Positions 1 through 5,074 are shown, numbered from the stretch's first letter. The stretch is DNA of 6,444 nucleotides from Vulcanimicrobiota bacterium (GCA_019245275.1 JAFARW010000120.1:1-6444), one strand, 5' to 3'. The notes: a model not told the origin generated them from the letters alone. Numbers and translations: made by a program.

Positions 1-26
1 GGCCGCCTCCGGGCGGCCTTTCTTTT
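1..26 (+). terminator. Intrinsic terminator of an upstream gene
   Basis: A perfect 7-bp stem (GGCCGCC at 1-7 with GGCGGCC at 12-18) closes a 4-base loop and is followed by a T-rich tract TTTCTTTT (19-26). This is the standard rho-independent terminator layout for transcription entering from the left. The gene it ends lies outside the window; tuf commonly precedes this cluster in bacteria, but that is inference. Confidence 0.8.
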
Positions 27-32
27 GGCCTG

Positions 33-61
33 TTGCCCGCCTGGGGGCCTTGTGGTAAGAT
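33..61 (+). promoter_or_regulatory. Candidate sigma70-type promoter for the rpmG-trnW-secE-nusG-rplKA operon
   Basis: TTGCCC (33-38, 4 of 6 to the -35 consensus) is separated by exactly 17 bases from TAAGAT (56-61, 4 of 6 to the -10 consensus). The -10 is preceded by TGG (53-55), fitting an extended -10. It sits just downstream of the terminator at 1-26, where a new transcription unit needs a start. The predicted RNA start is near 67-69. Based on sequence matching only. Confidence 0.5.
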
Positions 62-63
62 TG

Positions 64-97
64 GGTCCGTTCAAACGGACCGCGGGTCCGTTTCTTT
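64..97 (+). promoter_or_regulatory. Three-segment leader hairpin, terminator-like, before rpmG
   Basis: The segment GGTCCGTT occurs at 64-71 and again at 85-92, and its exact complement AACGGACC lies between them at 74-81. The middle segment can pair with either flank. The downstream pairing (AAACGGACC 73-81 with GGTCCGTTT 85-93, loop GCG) is a perfect 9-bp stem followed by CTTT, so it looks like a terminator or attenuator; it could equally be a 5'-end mRNA stabiliser. If transcription starts near 68, as the promoter suggests, only the downstream hairpin forms fully in RNA. Confidence 0.5.
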
Positions 98-103
98 AAT
101 GTT

Positions 104-268
104 ATGGCAAAGAAAGAGAACCGCGTGATGGTCGTGATGGCGTGCACGAATTGCAAACGCCGCAACTATAACACGCAGAAGAACAAGCAGAAGACGACCG
201 GGCGGCTTGAGCTGAGCAAGTACTGCCGCTTTTGCCGCAAGCACTACGCCCACCGGGAAACCAGGTGA
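104..268 (+). CDS. rpmG: 50S ribosomal protein L33
   Basis: This 54-residue protein is a component of the large ribosomal subunit near the E site. The sequence starts MAKKENRVMVVMACTNCK and carries two CxxC pairs (Cys14/Cys17 and Cys41/Cys44), the zinc-ribbon form (C+) of L33. The core NYNTQKNKQKTTGRLELSKYC is typical of the family, and the length matches the usual 49-55 residues. No clear Shine-Dalgarno sequence is visible before the ATG; the leader hairpin at 73-93 ends 10 bases upstream of it. The stop is 5 bases before the tRNA-Trp gene, so the two must share a transcript. It was too short to be picked up by a simple length cut-off, but the family match is clear. Confidence 0.95.
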   Translation: MAKKENRVMVVMACTNCKRRNYNTQKNKQKTTGRLELSKYCRFCRKHYAHRETR

Positions 269-273
269 CAGTT

Positions 274-349
274 AGGGCGGTAGCTCAATTGGTAGAGTTG
301 CGGTCTCCAAAACCGTCGGTTGCAGGTTCGAGTCCTGTCCGCCCTGCCA
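274..349 (+). tRNA. trnW: tRNA-Trp (anticodon CCA)
   Basis: A complete 76-base cloverleaf. The acceptor stem is AGGGCGG (274-280) with CCGCCCT (339-345), followed by discriminator G346 and an encoded CCA end (347-349). The D arm is GCTC...GAGT, the anticodon stem GCGGT/ACCGT with loop CTCCAAA (anticodon 307-309), and the T arm GCAGG-TTCGAGT-CCTGT. The gene lies inside the operon between rpmG and secE, so it is released by processing of the mRNA. A tRNA-Trp just before secE is a common bacterial arrangement. Confidence 0.97.
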
Positions 350-371
350 GCTTTTCGGAGACATTTCTTTC

Positions 372-653
372 GTGATCAAGCGCCCCGCCGGCGGCACCAG
401 CGCGCGCGGCGGCAACAATCGACCCGCCGTTAATCGTCCGATGGTGGCCACGAATCGGCGGCCGAGCGCCGTTAACGTACGCGAGTTTGTGCGAAGCGTC
501 TATTTGGAGCTGCGCCGCGTTACGTGGCCGTCGAACGAAGAGTGGATCTCGGCGACGATTTTGACGATTGCGCTCGTGATCGGCATCGGACTCTTCACCT
601 TTACCGTCGACTGGCTGTTTGGGCAGCTTTTCCAATTGATTCATCCGGTATGA
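372..653 (+). CDS. secE: Preprotein translocase subunit SecE
   Basis: SecE is the small membrane subunit that clamps SecY in the SecYEG protein-export channel. The 93-residue protein has a basic, low-complexity N-terminus (residues 1-35, rich in Arg, Gly, Asn, Pro), then the amphipathic helix and family signature ELRRVTWPS (46-54), then one transmembrane helix (about 59-79) and a short tail. It is the single-span form found in most bacteria. The start is GTG at 372, with GGAG at 357-360, spaced 11 bases, slightly long. It follows tRNA-Trp by 22 bases and precedes nusG by 4 bases, the classic secE-nusG pair. Confidence 0.95.
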   Translation: MIKRPAGGTSARGGNNRPAVNRPMVATNRRPSAVNVREFVRSVYLELRRVTWPSNEEWISATILTIALVIGIGLFTFTVDWLFGQLFQLIHPV

Positions 654-657
654 GTAC

Positions 658-1410
658 GTGAGCGAACAAGAGCAAGAACAATTTATCGAAGGCGTTGACT
701 CCGCGCTGCCCGGTCATACGTTGACCGCGGCGGTTGAAGAGCCCGCACCTGCCGAAGTCGACGAAGAACCGCAAGCGACGATCGAAGCTGAAGTCGAAGC
801 GCCTGCCGCGCCGGCTGAAGATTTCTTTGAAGGCGAGTCGCCTGTCGTCGAGCCGCCGCGGCCCAAGGCCAAGGATTCGCGTAAGAAATGGTACGTCGTT
901 CACACGTACTCGGGCTACGAAAATAAGGTCAAAGCGAATCTCGAGCGGCGCATCCACTCGATGAACATGCAGGACAAGATCTTCCGGGTGCTGGTGCCGA
1001 TGGAAGATGAAGTCGAGTTCAAAGACGGCAAGCGCAAGATCACGCCCAAGAAAGTCTTTCCGGGTTACGTCCTCGTCGAGATGGACATGGACGACTCGTC
1101 TTGGTACGTCGTGCGCAACACGTCGGGCGTCACGGGATTCGTCGGCAGTCCGGGAAGCGGCGAGAAGCCGATTCCGCTGCAAGAAAAAGAAGTGAAGACG
1201 ATTCTCAAGCAGATGGGAATTGAGACGCCGAAGCTCAAGATCGACTTCAAGAAGGGCGATCGCGTCAAGGTAACGTCGGGGCCGTTCTTCGACTTCACCG
1301 GCTTGATCGACGAGATTGCGCCGGAGAAGGAAAAAGTGCGCGCGCTGATCTCGATCTTCGGGCGCGAAACGCCCGTGGAACTCGAGTTCTACCAAATCGA
1401 AAAGGTGTAA
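658..1410 (+). CDS. nusG: Transcription termination/antitermination factor NusG
   Basis: NusG binds RNA polymerase, suppresses or promotes pausing and links it to Rho or ribosomal S10. The NGN domain starts at KKWYVVHTYSGYE (76-88) and includes FPGYVLVEM (134-142) and NTSGVTGFVG. A C-terminal KOW domain follows (about 197-250) with GDRVKVTSGPFFDFTG (200-215). Before the NGN domain is an unusual acidic, Ala/Glu/Pro-rich extension (residues 1-75), making 250 residues against about 180 in E. coli; similar acidic extensions are known in some actinobacterial NusG proteins. The start is GTG at 658, four bases after secE's stop; an ATG at 650 is closed at once by TGA. Because the SD here is weak, the exact start is less certain than the identity. 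Confidence 0.95.
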   Translation: MSEQEQEQFIEGVDSALPGHTLTAAVEEPAPAEVDEEPQATIEAEVEAPAAPAEDFFEGESPVVEPPRPKAKDSRKKWYVVHTYSGYENKVKANLERRIHSMNMQDKIFRVLVPMEDEVEFKDGKRKITPKKVFPGYVLVEMDMDDSSWYVVRNTSGVTGFVGSPGSGEKPIPLQEKEVKTILKQMGIETPKLKIDFKKGDRVKVTSGPFFDFTGLIDEIAPEKEKVRALISIFGRETPVELEFYQIEKV

Positions 1411-1415
1411 CGAAT

Positions 1416-1532
1416 ATGAGAAGACACTCGATCAGGTTCAGCGTTATGCCGGGCAAGCCGGCGCCGGATGGTTCGGACGAATCGCCGGAAACTGACGTGC
1501 CGGAAGACGAAGAAGTCGAAAAAGAATCCTAA
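1416..1532 (+). CDS. Possible 38-residue acidic small protein between nusG and rplK
   Basis: An open frame from ATG 1416 to TAA 1530-1532 encodes a short protein that begins MRRHSIRFSVMPGKPAPDG and then becomes strongly acidic, ending PEDEEVEKES. It starts 5 bases after nusG's stop, with AAGG/GGTG (1402-1407) at a workable SD distance, so it could be translated by coupling to nusG. A second in-frame ATG at 1446 would give 28 residues. I do not recognise it. The basic-then-acidic composition is not obviously random, but an ORF this short could occur by chance. Without it, nusG and rplK would be separated by a 214-base untranslated gap. Confidence 0.4.
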   Translation: MRRHSIRFSVMPGKPAPDGSDESPETDVPEDEEVEKES

Positions 1533-1561
1533 AAGCGGCGCATACAAGTCATAAGTTGTTC

Positions 1562-1604
1562 CCGCCACGGCAGTACCCCGAGCCGTGCGGCCGTAAACTG
1601 GGGG
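1562..1604 (+). promoter_or_regulatory. Structured rplK leader, possible L1 autoregulatory site
   Basis: CACGGC (1566-1571) pairs with GCCGTG (1582-1587), extended by CCG (1562-1564) with CGG (1588-1590) around a bulged C1565. The loop contains CCCC (1576-1579), which could pair with GGGG at 1601-1604 just before the rplK SD. L1 represses its own operon through an rRNA-mimicking site in the rplK leader in E. coli, so a structure here is expected. I cannot match this one confidently to the L1-binding consensus. Confidence 0.3.
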
Positions 1605-1624
1605 AGTCTTGAAAGGACGATAGG

Positions 1625-2047
1625 ATGGCAAAGAAAGTCGTAGGCAAGATCGGCCTACAAATTCGGGCCGGCAAAGCGACGCCGGCGCCGCCGATTGGAC
1701 CGGCGCTCGGACCGTACAGCTTGAACATCATGGATTTCTGCAAGCAGTACAACGAGCGCACGCAGAGCCAAGCCGGCATGATCATTCCGGTTGAGATTAC
1801 CGTCTATGAAGATCGTACGTTTACGTTCATCACGAAGACGCCGCCGGCTTCATTTTTGATTAAACAGGCGCTCAAGATCGAATCCGGATCGGCCGAGCCC
1901 AATCGCAACAAAGTCGGCAAGATCACGCAAGCTCAACTCGAGGAGATTGCCAAGATCAAGATGCCCGACCTCAACGCGAACGACATCGAGATGGCCAAGC
2001 GGATCATCGCCGGCACGGCGCGCTCGATGGGCGTGGAGGTCGCGTAA
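1625..2047 (+). CDS. rplK: 50S ribosomal protein L11
   Basis: L11 forms the base of the L7/L12 stalk and the GTPase-associated centre together with 23S rRNA; it is the thiostrepton-binding region. The 140-residue protein has the N-terminal Pro-rich segment TPAPPIGPALG (19-29), NIMDFCKQYN (34-43), ITVYEDRTFTFITKTPPAS in the middle and the C-terminal rRNA-binding domain with NKVGKITQAQLEEIAKIK and GTARSMGVEVA. Length is normal (about 141). A good SD, AAAGGA (1612-1617), sits 7 bases before the ATG. One oddity: the usual GQHGVN/GQQGVN turn is replaced by GPYSLN (29-34). The stop codon overlaps the rplA start (TAATG), indicating translational coupling. Confidence 0.97.
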   Translation: MAKKVVGKIGLQIRAGKATPAPPIGPALGPYSLNIMDFCKQYNERTQSQAGMIIPVEITVYEDRTFTFITKTPPASFLIKQALKIESGSAEPNRNKVGKITQAQLEEIAKIKMPDLNANDIEMAKRIIAGTARSMGVEVA

Positions 2048-2748
2048 TGGCTCGCGTACACGGCAAGCGTTTTAAAAAGTTAACCGAAGCCTTCGATCGC
2101 GAGAAGCTCTTCGATCCGGCGGAAGCGGTCGCGATCGTCAAACGCAATGCGAATGCGAAGTTCAATGAGACGATCGAAGCGCACGTCCGCCTAGGCGTGG
2201 ATCCGAAGAAGAGCGATCAAAATGTTCGGGGCACGGTGAACTTGCCGCATGGCACCGGACGGACGGTTCGCGTCATTGCATTCGCAAAGGGCGACAACGC
2301 TAAGGCGGCTGAGGCCGCCGGGGCGGACTTCGTCGGCGAACAGGATCTAATCGACAAAGTCAAAGGCGGCTTCGCGGATTTCGACGTCGCCGTCGCAACG
2401 CCCGACATGATGGGCGCGGTCGGCTCGCAACTCGGCCGCATTCTCGCGCAGAAGATGCCGAATCCGAAGGCAGGCACGGTTTCGCCGAACATCTCTCAAG
2501 CAGTGCGGGATATCAAGGCGGGCAAGGTCGAGTATCGGCTCGATAAGACCGGCATCGTGCACACGATCGTCGGCAAGGCGGCCTTTGAGGATGCGCAGTT
2601 AGCGGAAAACGTCGCGACGCTGCTGGATGCAATCGTCCGCGCGAAGCCGCCCGCGGCCAAAGGCACTTACTTAAAGAGCATCACGCTGACGAGCACAATG
2701 GGTCCGGGCGTTCGCGTCGATCCAAACAAAATCAAAGCCCACGTTTAA
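2047..2748 (+). CDS. rplA: 50S ribosomal protein L1
   Basis: L1 forms the mobile L1 stalk that moves deacylated tRNA out of the E site, and in many bacteria it represses its own operon. The 233-residue protein has the normal length and order: N-terminal GKRFKKLTEAFD, ETIEAHVRLGVDPKKSDQNVRG (41-62), FADFDVAVATPDMM (109-122), the MPNPKAGTVSPN signature (137-148) and the C-terminal TSTMGPGVRVD. The usual LGPRGLMPNPK is here LAQKMPNPK (133-141), two residues shorter with altered neighbours. The start overlaps the rplK stop by one base with no separate SD needed. A strong terminator follows 10 bases after the stop, so this gene ends the operon, unlike the usual continuous rplKAJL layout. Confidence 0.97.
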   Translation: MARVHGKRFKKLTEAFDREKLFDPAEAVAIVKRNANAKFNETIEAHVRLGVDPKKSDQNVRGTVNLPHGTGRTVRVIAFAKGDNAKAAEAAGADFVGEQDLIDKVKGGFADFDVAVATPDMMGAVGSQLGRILAQKMPNPKAGTVSPNISQAVRDIKAGKVEYRLDKTGIVHTIVGKAAFEDAQLAENVATLLDAIVRAKPPAAKGTYLKSITLTSTMGPGVRVDPNKIKAHV

Positions 2749-2758
2749 AGCGGAAAGA

Positions 2759-2793
2759 AAAGAGCCGGCGATTTGCCGGCTCTTTCTTTTTTT
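2759..2793. terminator. Bidirectional intrinsic terminator between rplA and the convergent lipoprotein gene
   Basis: AAAGAGCCGGC (2759-2769) pairs perfectly over 11 bp with GCCGGCTCTTT (2775-2785) around loop GATTT, followed on the plus strand by a run of seven T (2787-2793). The A-rich bases before the stem give a T-rich tail (TCTTTTCTTTCC) on the minus strand, so it can also end transcription of the lipoprotein gene at 2831-3781. The same stem recurs at 3821-3850. Confidence 0.9.
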
Positions 2794-2816
2794 GTCACCC
2801 TGAGATTGTCGAAGGG
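2794..2816 (-). repeat. Dispersed 23-bp repeat, copy 1
   Basis: On the plus strand this reads GTCACCCTGAGATTGTCGAA followed by GGG. It matches copy 2 (5052-5074) in inverted orientation with one mismatch. It lies directly against the T-run of the rplA terminator, in the 3' untranslated region of the minus-strand lipoprotein gene. The CCTGAGCTTGTCGAAGG type of repeat is seen widely in intergenic DNA of many bacterial genomes. Confidence 0.8.
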
Positions 2817-2830
2817 GCTAATGAACGTTA

Positions 2831-3781
2831 CTAAGCGCAGCTGTTTGCAGAGTTGCTCCAGAGTGGTTGCGTTGGGAACGTGCCCCAAGCTCCGAACGGT
2901 GTGTTCTGAAGCCCTGTCCAGGCACATTTATCGCCGGTCTCCTCGCCTTTGTTATCGTACCAGGCGTCGAGTTGCGGATCGGTCATCGTCTCGGCTTGTT
3001 CGTGTCCGCCGACGATCGTCACGCCGTCCAGCACGCCGCCCGAGCCGCTGTTGACTGAATGTTCACCGCAGCTGGAACCGGCGTCCGTCATGTATGGCAT
3101 GTACGTCCACGAGACCGTGCCGCTGGGGGAAGATGTCGTGCTGTGATACGCGCACCACTGCACTCCAAAACCGGCTTGTGAATGAAGATGCGGCGTTGCG
3201 ATGATGTAGTTCGTTGAGACCGAGTAGCTGCCGGCAAAATGAGAAACGGCGCGTACGGCCTCAGCCGCCAGCGCCGATTGGGTGATTACAACCGGGAGCT
3301 TATTCGTTAAGTCGCCCCATGCTTTGACGAGCATGTTCGGCTGGTTGCCGACGTGACCGGTGCTGTCGGTGTATTGCGCTTGCGAGCTCAGCCATTGGCT
3401 GCCGCCAACGCCGTTGAAGAACTTTTGCATGCGAGGGAAAACGCCGGTCGGATCGCTAGTCCATCCCCAATACACGATATAGATATGCGGTGTCTGTTGC
3501 ACGGGGCCGCCGTGCCAGACCATGTTGAGGCCGGCTTGCGGGACCACTCCAGCCGCATGGCCAGGAGTGCTGTTCGCGACGTCTTTCGTCAGCATGATGT
3601 GTGCGAGCGTGCCGGTTTCCGGATCGCGAATTGTATAGCTTGGTGACGCCAGCTGCGTCGCACTCGACGTGCTTGCGGAATTCGAGGGGTTGCTCGGGAG
3701 CCCGGTGCTGGAGTTGCCGCTGCAAGCGGCGAGTATCGCTCCAAAAGCAATAAGGACCACGGTCCTGAGATGACGGTGCAT
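2831..3781 (-). CDS. Secreted lipoprotein, distantly EXORDIUM-like, copy A
   Basis: A 316-residue protein of unknown function. It has a lipoprotein signal (MHRHLRTVVLIAFGAILAAC, lipobox LAAC with Cys20), a Ser/Asn/Pro linker (21-47), then a folded domain. Landmarks are MVWHGGPVQ (87-95), PHIYIVYWGW (98-107), WCAYHS (209-214), HEQAE (260-264), TDPQLDAWYD (267-276) and GDKCAW (283-288). The order and spacing of WHGGPVQ, IYIVYWG, HExxE, NAWY-like and GDxC segments recall plant EXORDIUM/phosphate-induced proteins (PF04674); this is recognition by eye. Four Cys after Cys20 (210, 238, 286, 315) are conserved in copy B and may form disulfides. A strong SD, AAGGAGG (3788-3794 on the plus map), lies 6 bases before the ATG. 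It runs against the ribosomal cluster. I found no clear promoter, so it may also depend on read-through from copy B. Confidence 0.85.
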   Translation of the reverse strand: MHRHLRTVVLIAFGAILAACSGNSSTGLPSNPSNSASTSSATQLASPSYTIRDPETGTLAHIMLTKDVANSTPGHAAGVVPQAGLNMVWHGGPVQQTPHIYIVYWGWTSDPTGVFPRMQKFFNGVGGSQWLSSQAQYTDSTGHVGNQPNMLVKAWGDLTNKLPVVITQSALAAEAVRAVSHFAGSYSVSTNYIIATPHLHSQAGFGVQWCAYHSTTSSPSGTVSWTYMPYMTDAGSSCGEHSVNSGSGGVLDGVTIVGGHEQAETMTDPQLDAWYDNKGEETGDKCAWTGLQNTPFGAWGTFPTQPLWSNSANSCA

Positions 3782-3820
3782 AGGCGGCCTCCTTCGAGTT
3801 ATCGGAAGAGAGTGACAGAG

Positions 3821-3855
3821 GAAAGAGCCGGCAATTCTACCGGCTCTTTCGTTTT
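3821..3855. terminator. Intrinsic terminator behind lipoprotein copy B, between the two paralogs
   Basis: GAAAGAGCCGG (3821-3831) pairs with CCGGCTCTTTC (3840-3850) over 11 bp with an 8-base loop. The plus-strand tail is GTTTT; on the minus strand, where copy B is read, the tail is CTCTGTC, so termination of copy B may be partial. The stem is nearly the same sequence as the terminator after copy A (2759-2785), evidence that gene and terminator were duplicated together. Confidence 0.75.
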
Positions 3856-3870
3856 AGGTGCTAAGAGGTC

Positions 3871-4836
3871 TTACTGGACGCAGCTGCTCGACGAGTTGCT
3901 CCAAAGCGGTTGCGTCGGGAACGTGCCGGTCGAGAACGGCGTGTTTTGGAGATTCATCCAAGCGCACTTGTCGCCGGTCTCCGCGCCGCTGTTATCGTAC
4001 CAGGCATTGAGTTGTGGATCGGTCATCGTCTCGGCTTGTTCGTGGCCGCCGACGATCGTTACGCCGTCAAGCGTTCCACCGGAGCCGCCATTGACGGAAT
4101 TCGCGCCGCAGTTCTGACCCGCGTCCGGCATGTACGGCATATACGTCCACGAGACCGTACCGCTTCCGGACGATGCCGTGCTGTGGTACGCGCACCACTG
4201 CGTTCCGAAGCCGGATTGCGAGTGGCCGTGCGGGGTCGCAACGATGTAGTTCGTCGACACGGAGTAGCTGCCGCTGAAATGAGAAACGGCGCGTACCGCT
4301 TCGCCGGCGAGCGCCGATTGAGTGATTCGACGGGGTAGAGCATTCGTGTTATCCGACCAGGTGCTCACGAGCATGCCAGTCTGATTGCCGACGTGGCCCG
4401 AGCTGTCGGTGTACTGCGCTTGCGAGCTCAGCCACTGGCTGCCGCCGACGCCACCGAAGAACGATTGCATGCGTGGCCCTACGCCGGACGGATCGCTGCC
4501 TTTCCATCCCCAGTACACGATGTAAATATGAGGAGTATGCTGCACGGGACCGCCGTGCCAGACCATGTTGCTGCCTGCCGCGGGAATGACTCCGGGCCCA
4601 TGTCCCGTGACGCCTGCGGCTTGTGTCGTCAGCATGATGTGCGCAACCGTGCCGGTATCCGGATCGCGCATCGTGTAGCTGGGGGCCGTTACCGGCGCCG
4701 CCGGATTCACAGTATTCGAAGCCGGATTCACATTATTCGAATTGCTTGTTGGGAGAGAGGTGCCGGTGTTGCCGCTGCATGCTGCGAGCACGGCCCCAAA
4801 CGCGAGGATAAGGTACGTCTTGAGGTTACGGTGCAT
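3871..4836 (-). CDS. Secreted lipoprotein, distantly EXORDIUM-like, copy B
   Basis: A 321-residue paralog of the protein at 2831-3781, about 80% identical by hand alignment from MVWHGGPVQ (91-99) onward and more divergent in the linker. The signal is MHRNLKTYLILAFGAVLAAC with lipobox Cys20 and Ser at +2, predicting lipid anchoring at the envelope surface. The linker (21-51) is Asn/Pro/Thr-rich and contains a duplicated SNxVNPA heptad. The domain carries PHIYIVYWGW (102-111), WCAYHS (214-219), HEQAE (265-269), TDPQLNAWYD (272-281) and GDKCAW (288-293). HExxE with a downstream Asp/Asn cluster could be a metal site, but catalysis is unproven. SD AGGAGG (4842-4847 on the plus map) is 5 bases before the ATG. 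It is divergent from rplJ. Identity as a lipoprotein gene is firm; the EXORDIUM link is tentative. Confidence 0.87.
   Translation of the reverse strand: MHRNLKTYLILAFGAVLAACSGNTGTSLPTSNSNNVNPASNTVNPAAPVTAPSYTMRDPDTGTVAHIMLTTQAAGVTGHGPGVIPAAGSNMVWHGGPVQHTPHIYIVYWGWKGSDPSGVGPRMQSFFGGVGGSQWLSSQAQYTDSSGHVGNQTGMLVSTWSDNTNALPRRITQSALAGEAVRAVSHFSGSYSVSTNYIVATPHGHSQSGFGTQWCAYHSTASSGSGTVSWTYMPYMPDAGQNCGANSVNGGSGGTLDGVTIVGGHEQAETMTDPQLNAWYDNSGAETGDKCAWMNLQNTPFSTGTFPTQPLWSNSSSSCVQ
4700..4741 (-). repeat. 21-bp tandem duplication in the linker of lipoprotein copy B
   Basis: Two adjacent 21-base units (4700-4720 and 4721-4741) differ at one base. Each encodes a heptad SNxVNPA in the flexible linker after the lipidated Cys. 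Copy A has no such duplication, so it arose after the two genes separated. Confidence 0.85.
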
Positions 4837-4937
4837 CCACGCCTCCTAGCAGTGGTAGTGAGTAACTTCGCCCCAATTTTCAGAATTGCGGGTCCTTCCT
4901 GCTCTAATAGGCCGTTAATGAGACTTTAGTCCTAAGG

Positions 4938-4966
4938 TTGCACGATGGGCGTGCTTTCGGTATGAT
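4938..4966 (+). promoter_or_regulatory. Candidate sigma70-type promoter for rplJL
   Basis: TATGAT (4961-4966) matches the -10 consensus at 5 of 6 positions, and TTGCAC (4938-4943) lies 17 bases upstream as a weaker -35 (TTG conserved). The predicted start, about 4973, falls exactly at the beginning of the L10 leader. rplJL needs its own promoter here because a terminator and two opposing genes separate it from rplA. Confidence 0.6.
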
Positions 4967-4970
4967 AGCC

Positions 4971-5036
4971 GACGGCTCCGAAGACCGTAGGTCCCGCGAA
5001 GGCGGGGTAATGCGCAAGCGCCTACCGAGGGATGGC
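4971..5036 (+). promoter_or_regulatory. Ribosomal protein L10 leader (autoregulatory mRNA element)
   Basis: The segments CCGAAGACCGTAGG (4978-4991) and CCTACCGAGG (5021-5030) match the conserved halves of the L10 leader found before rplJ in many bacteria. GTAGG (4987-4991) pairs with CCTAC (5021-5025). Between them are a hairpin CCCGC/GCGGG (4993-4997 with 5002-5006), the unpaired TAA, and a small GCG/CGC hairpin (5012-5021). In the known system the L10(L12)4 complex binds this RNA and lowers rplJL expression. Position, directly after the predicted start and before rplJ, supports the call. Confidence 0.8.
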
Positions 5037-5051
5037 ATGAAAGGGCGGCGG

Positions 5052-5074
5052 CCCTTCGACAAGCTCAGGGTGAC
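5052..5074 (+). repeat. Dispersed 23-bp repeat, copy 2
   Basis: This copy reads CCCTTCGACAAGCTCAGGG followed by TGAC, the most consensus-like of the three. It sits in the rplJ leader between the L10-binding element and the terminator-like hairpin. Its first five bases also form the right arm of a 6-bp hairpin with 5041-5046. Confidence 0.85.

Noticed and set aside
601..1395. 264-residue minus-strand open frame
   Set aside because: It lies entirely over secE/nusG, is Arg/Phe/Leu-rich with no recognisable motif, and is the antisense shadow of a strongly supported nusG.
2773..3054. 93-residue plus-strand open frame after rplA
   Set aside because: It begins inside the terminator and repeat copy 1 and then runs antisense to lipoprotein copy A.
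2759..3850. The two similar inverted repeats as ends of an insertion sequence
   Set aside because: Each is a hairpin with terminator features behind a gene, no transposase is present between them, and gene duplication explains the similarity.
3910..4338. 142-residue plus-strand open frame
   Set aside because: Another antisense shadow of copy B, with Arg/Val/Ala-rich composition and no start signal.
4393..4929. 178-residue plus-strand open frame
   Set aside because: Antisense shadow of lipoprotein copy B running into the intergenic region; the minus-strand gene has signal peptide, SD and a paralog.
4962..4967. Minus-strand TATCAT as a -10 for lipoprotein copy B
   Set aside because: No acceptable -35 lies at the right distance (CTACGG), and it merely mirrors the better plus-strand TATGAT.
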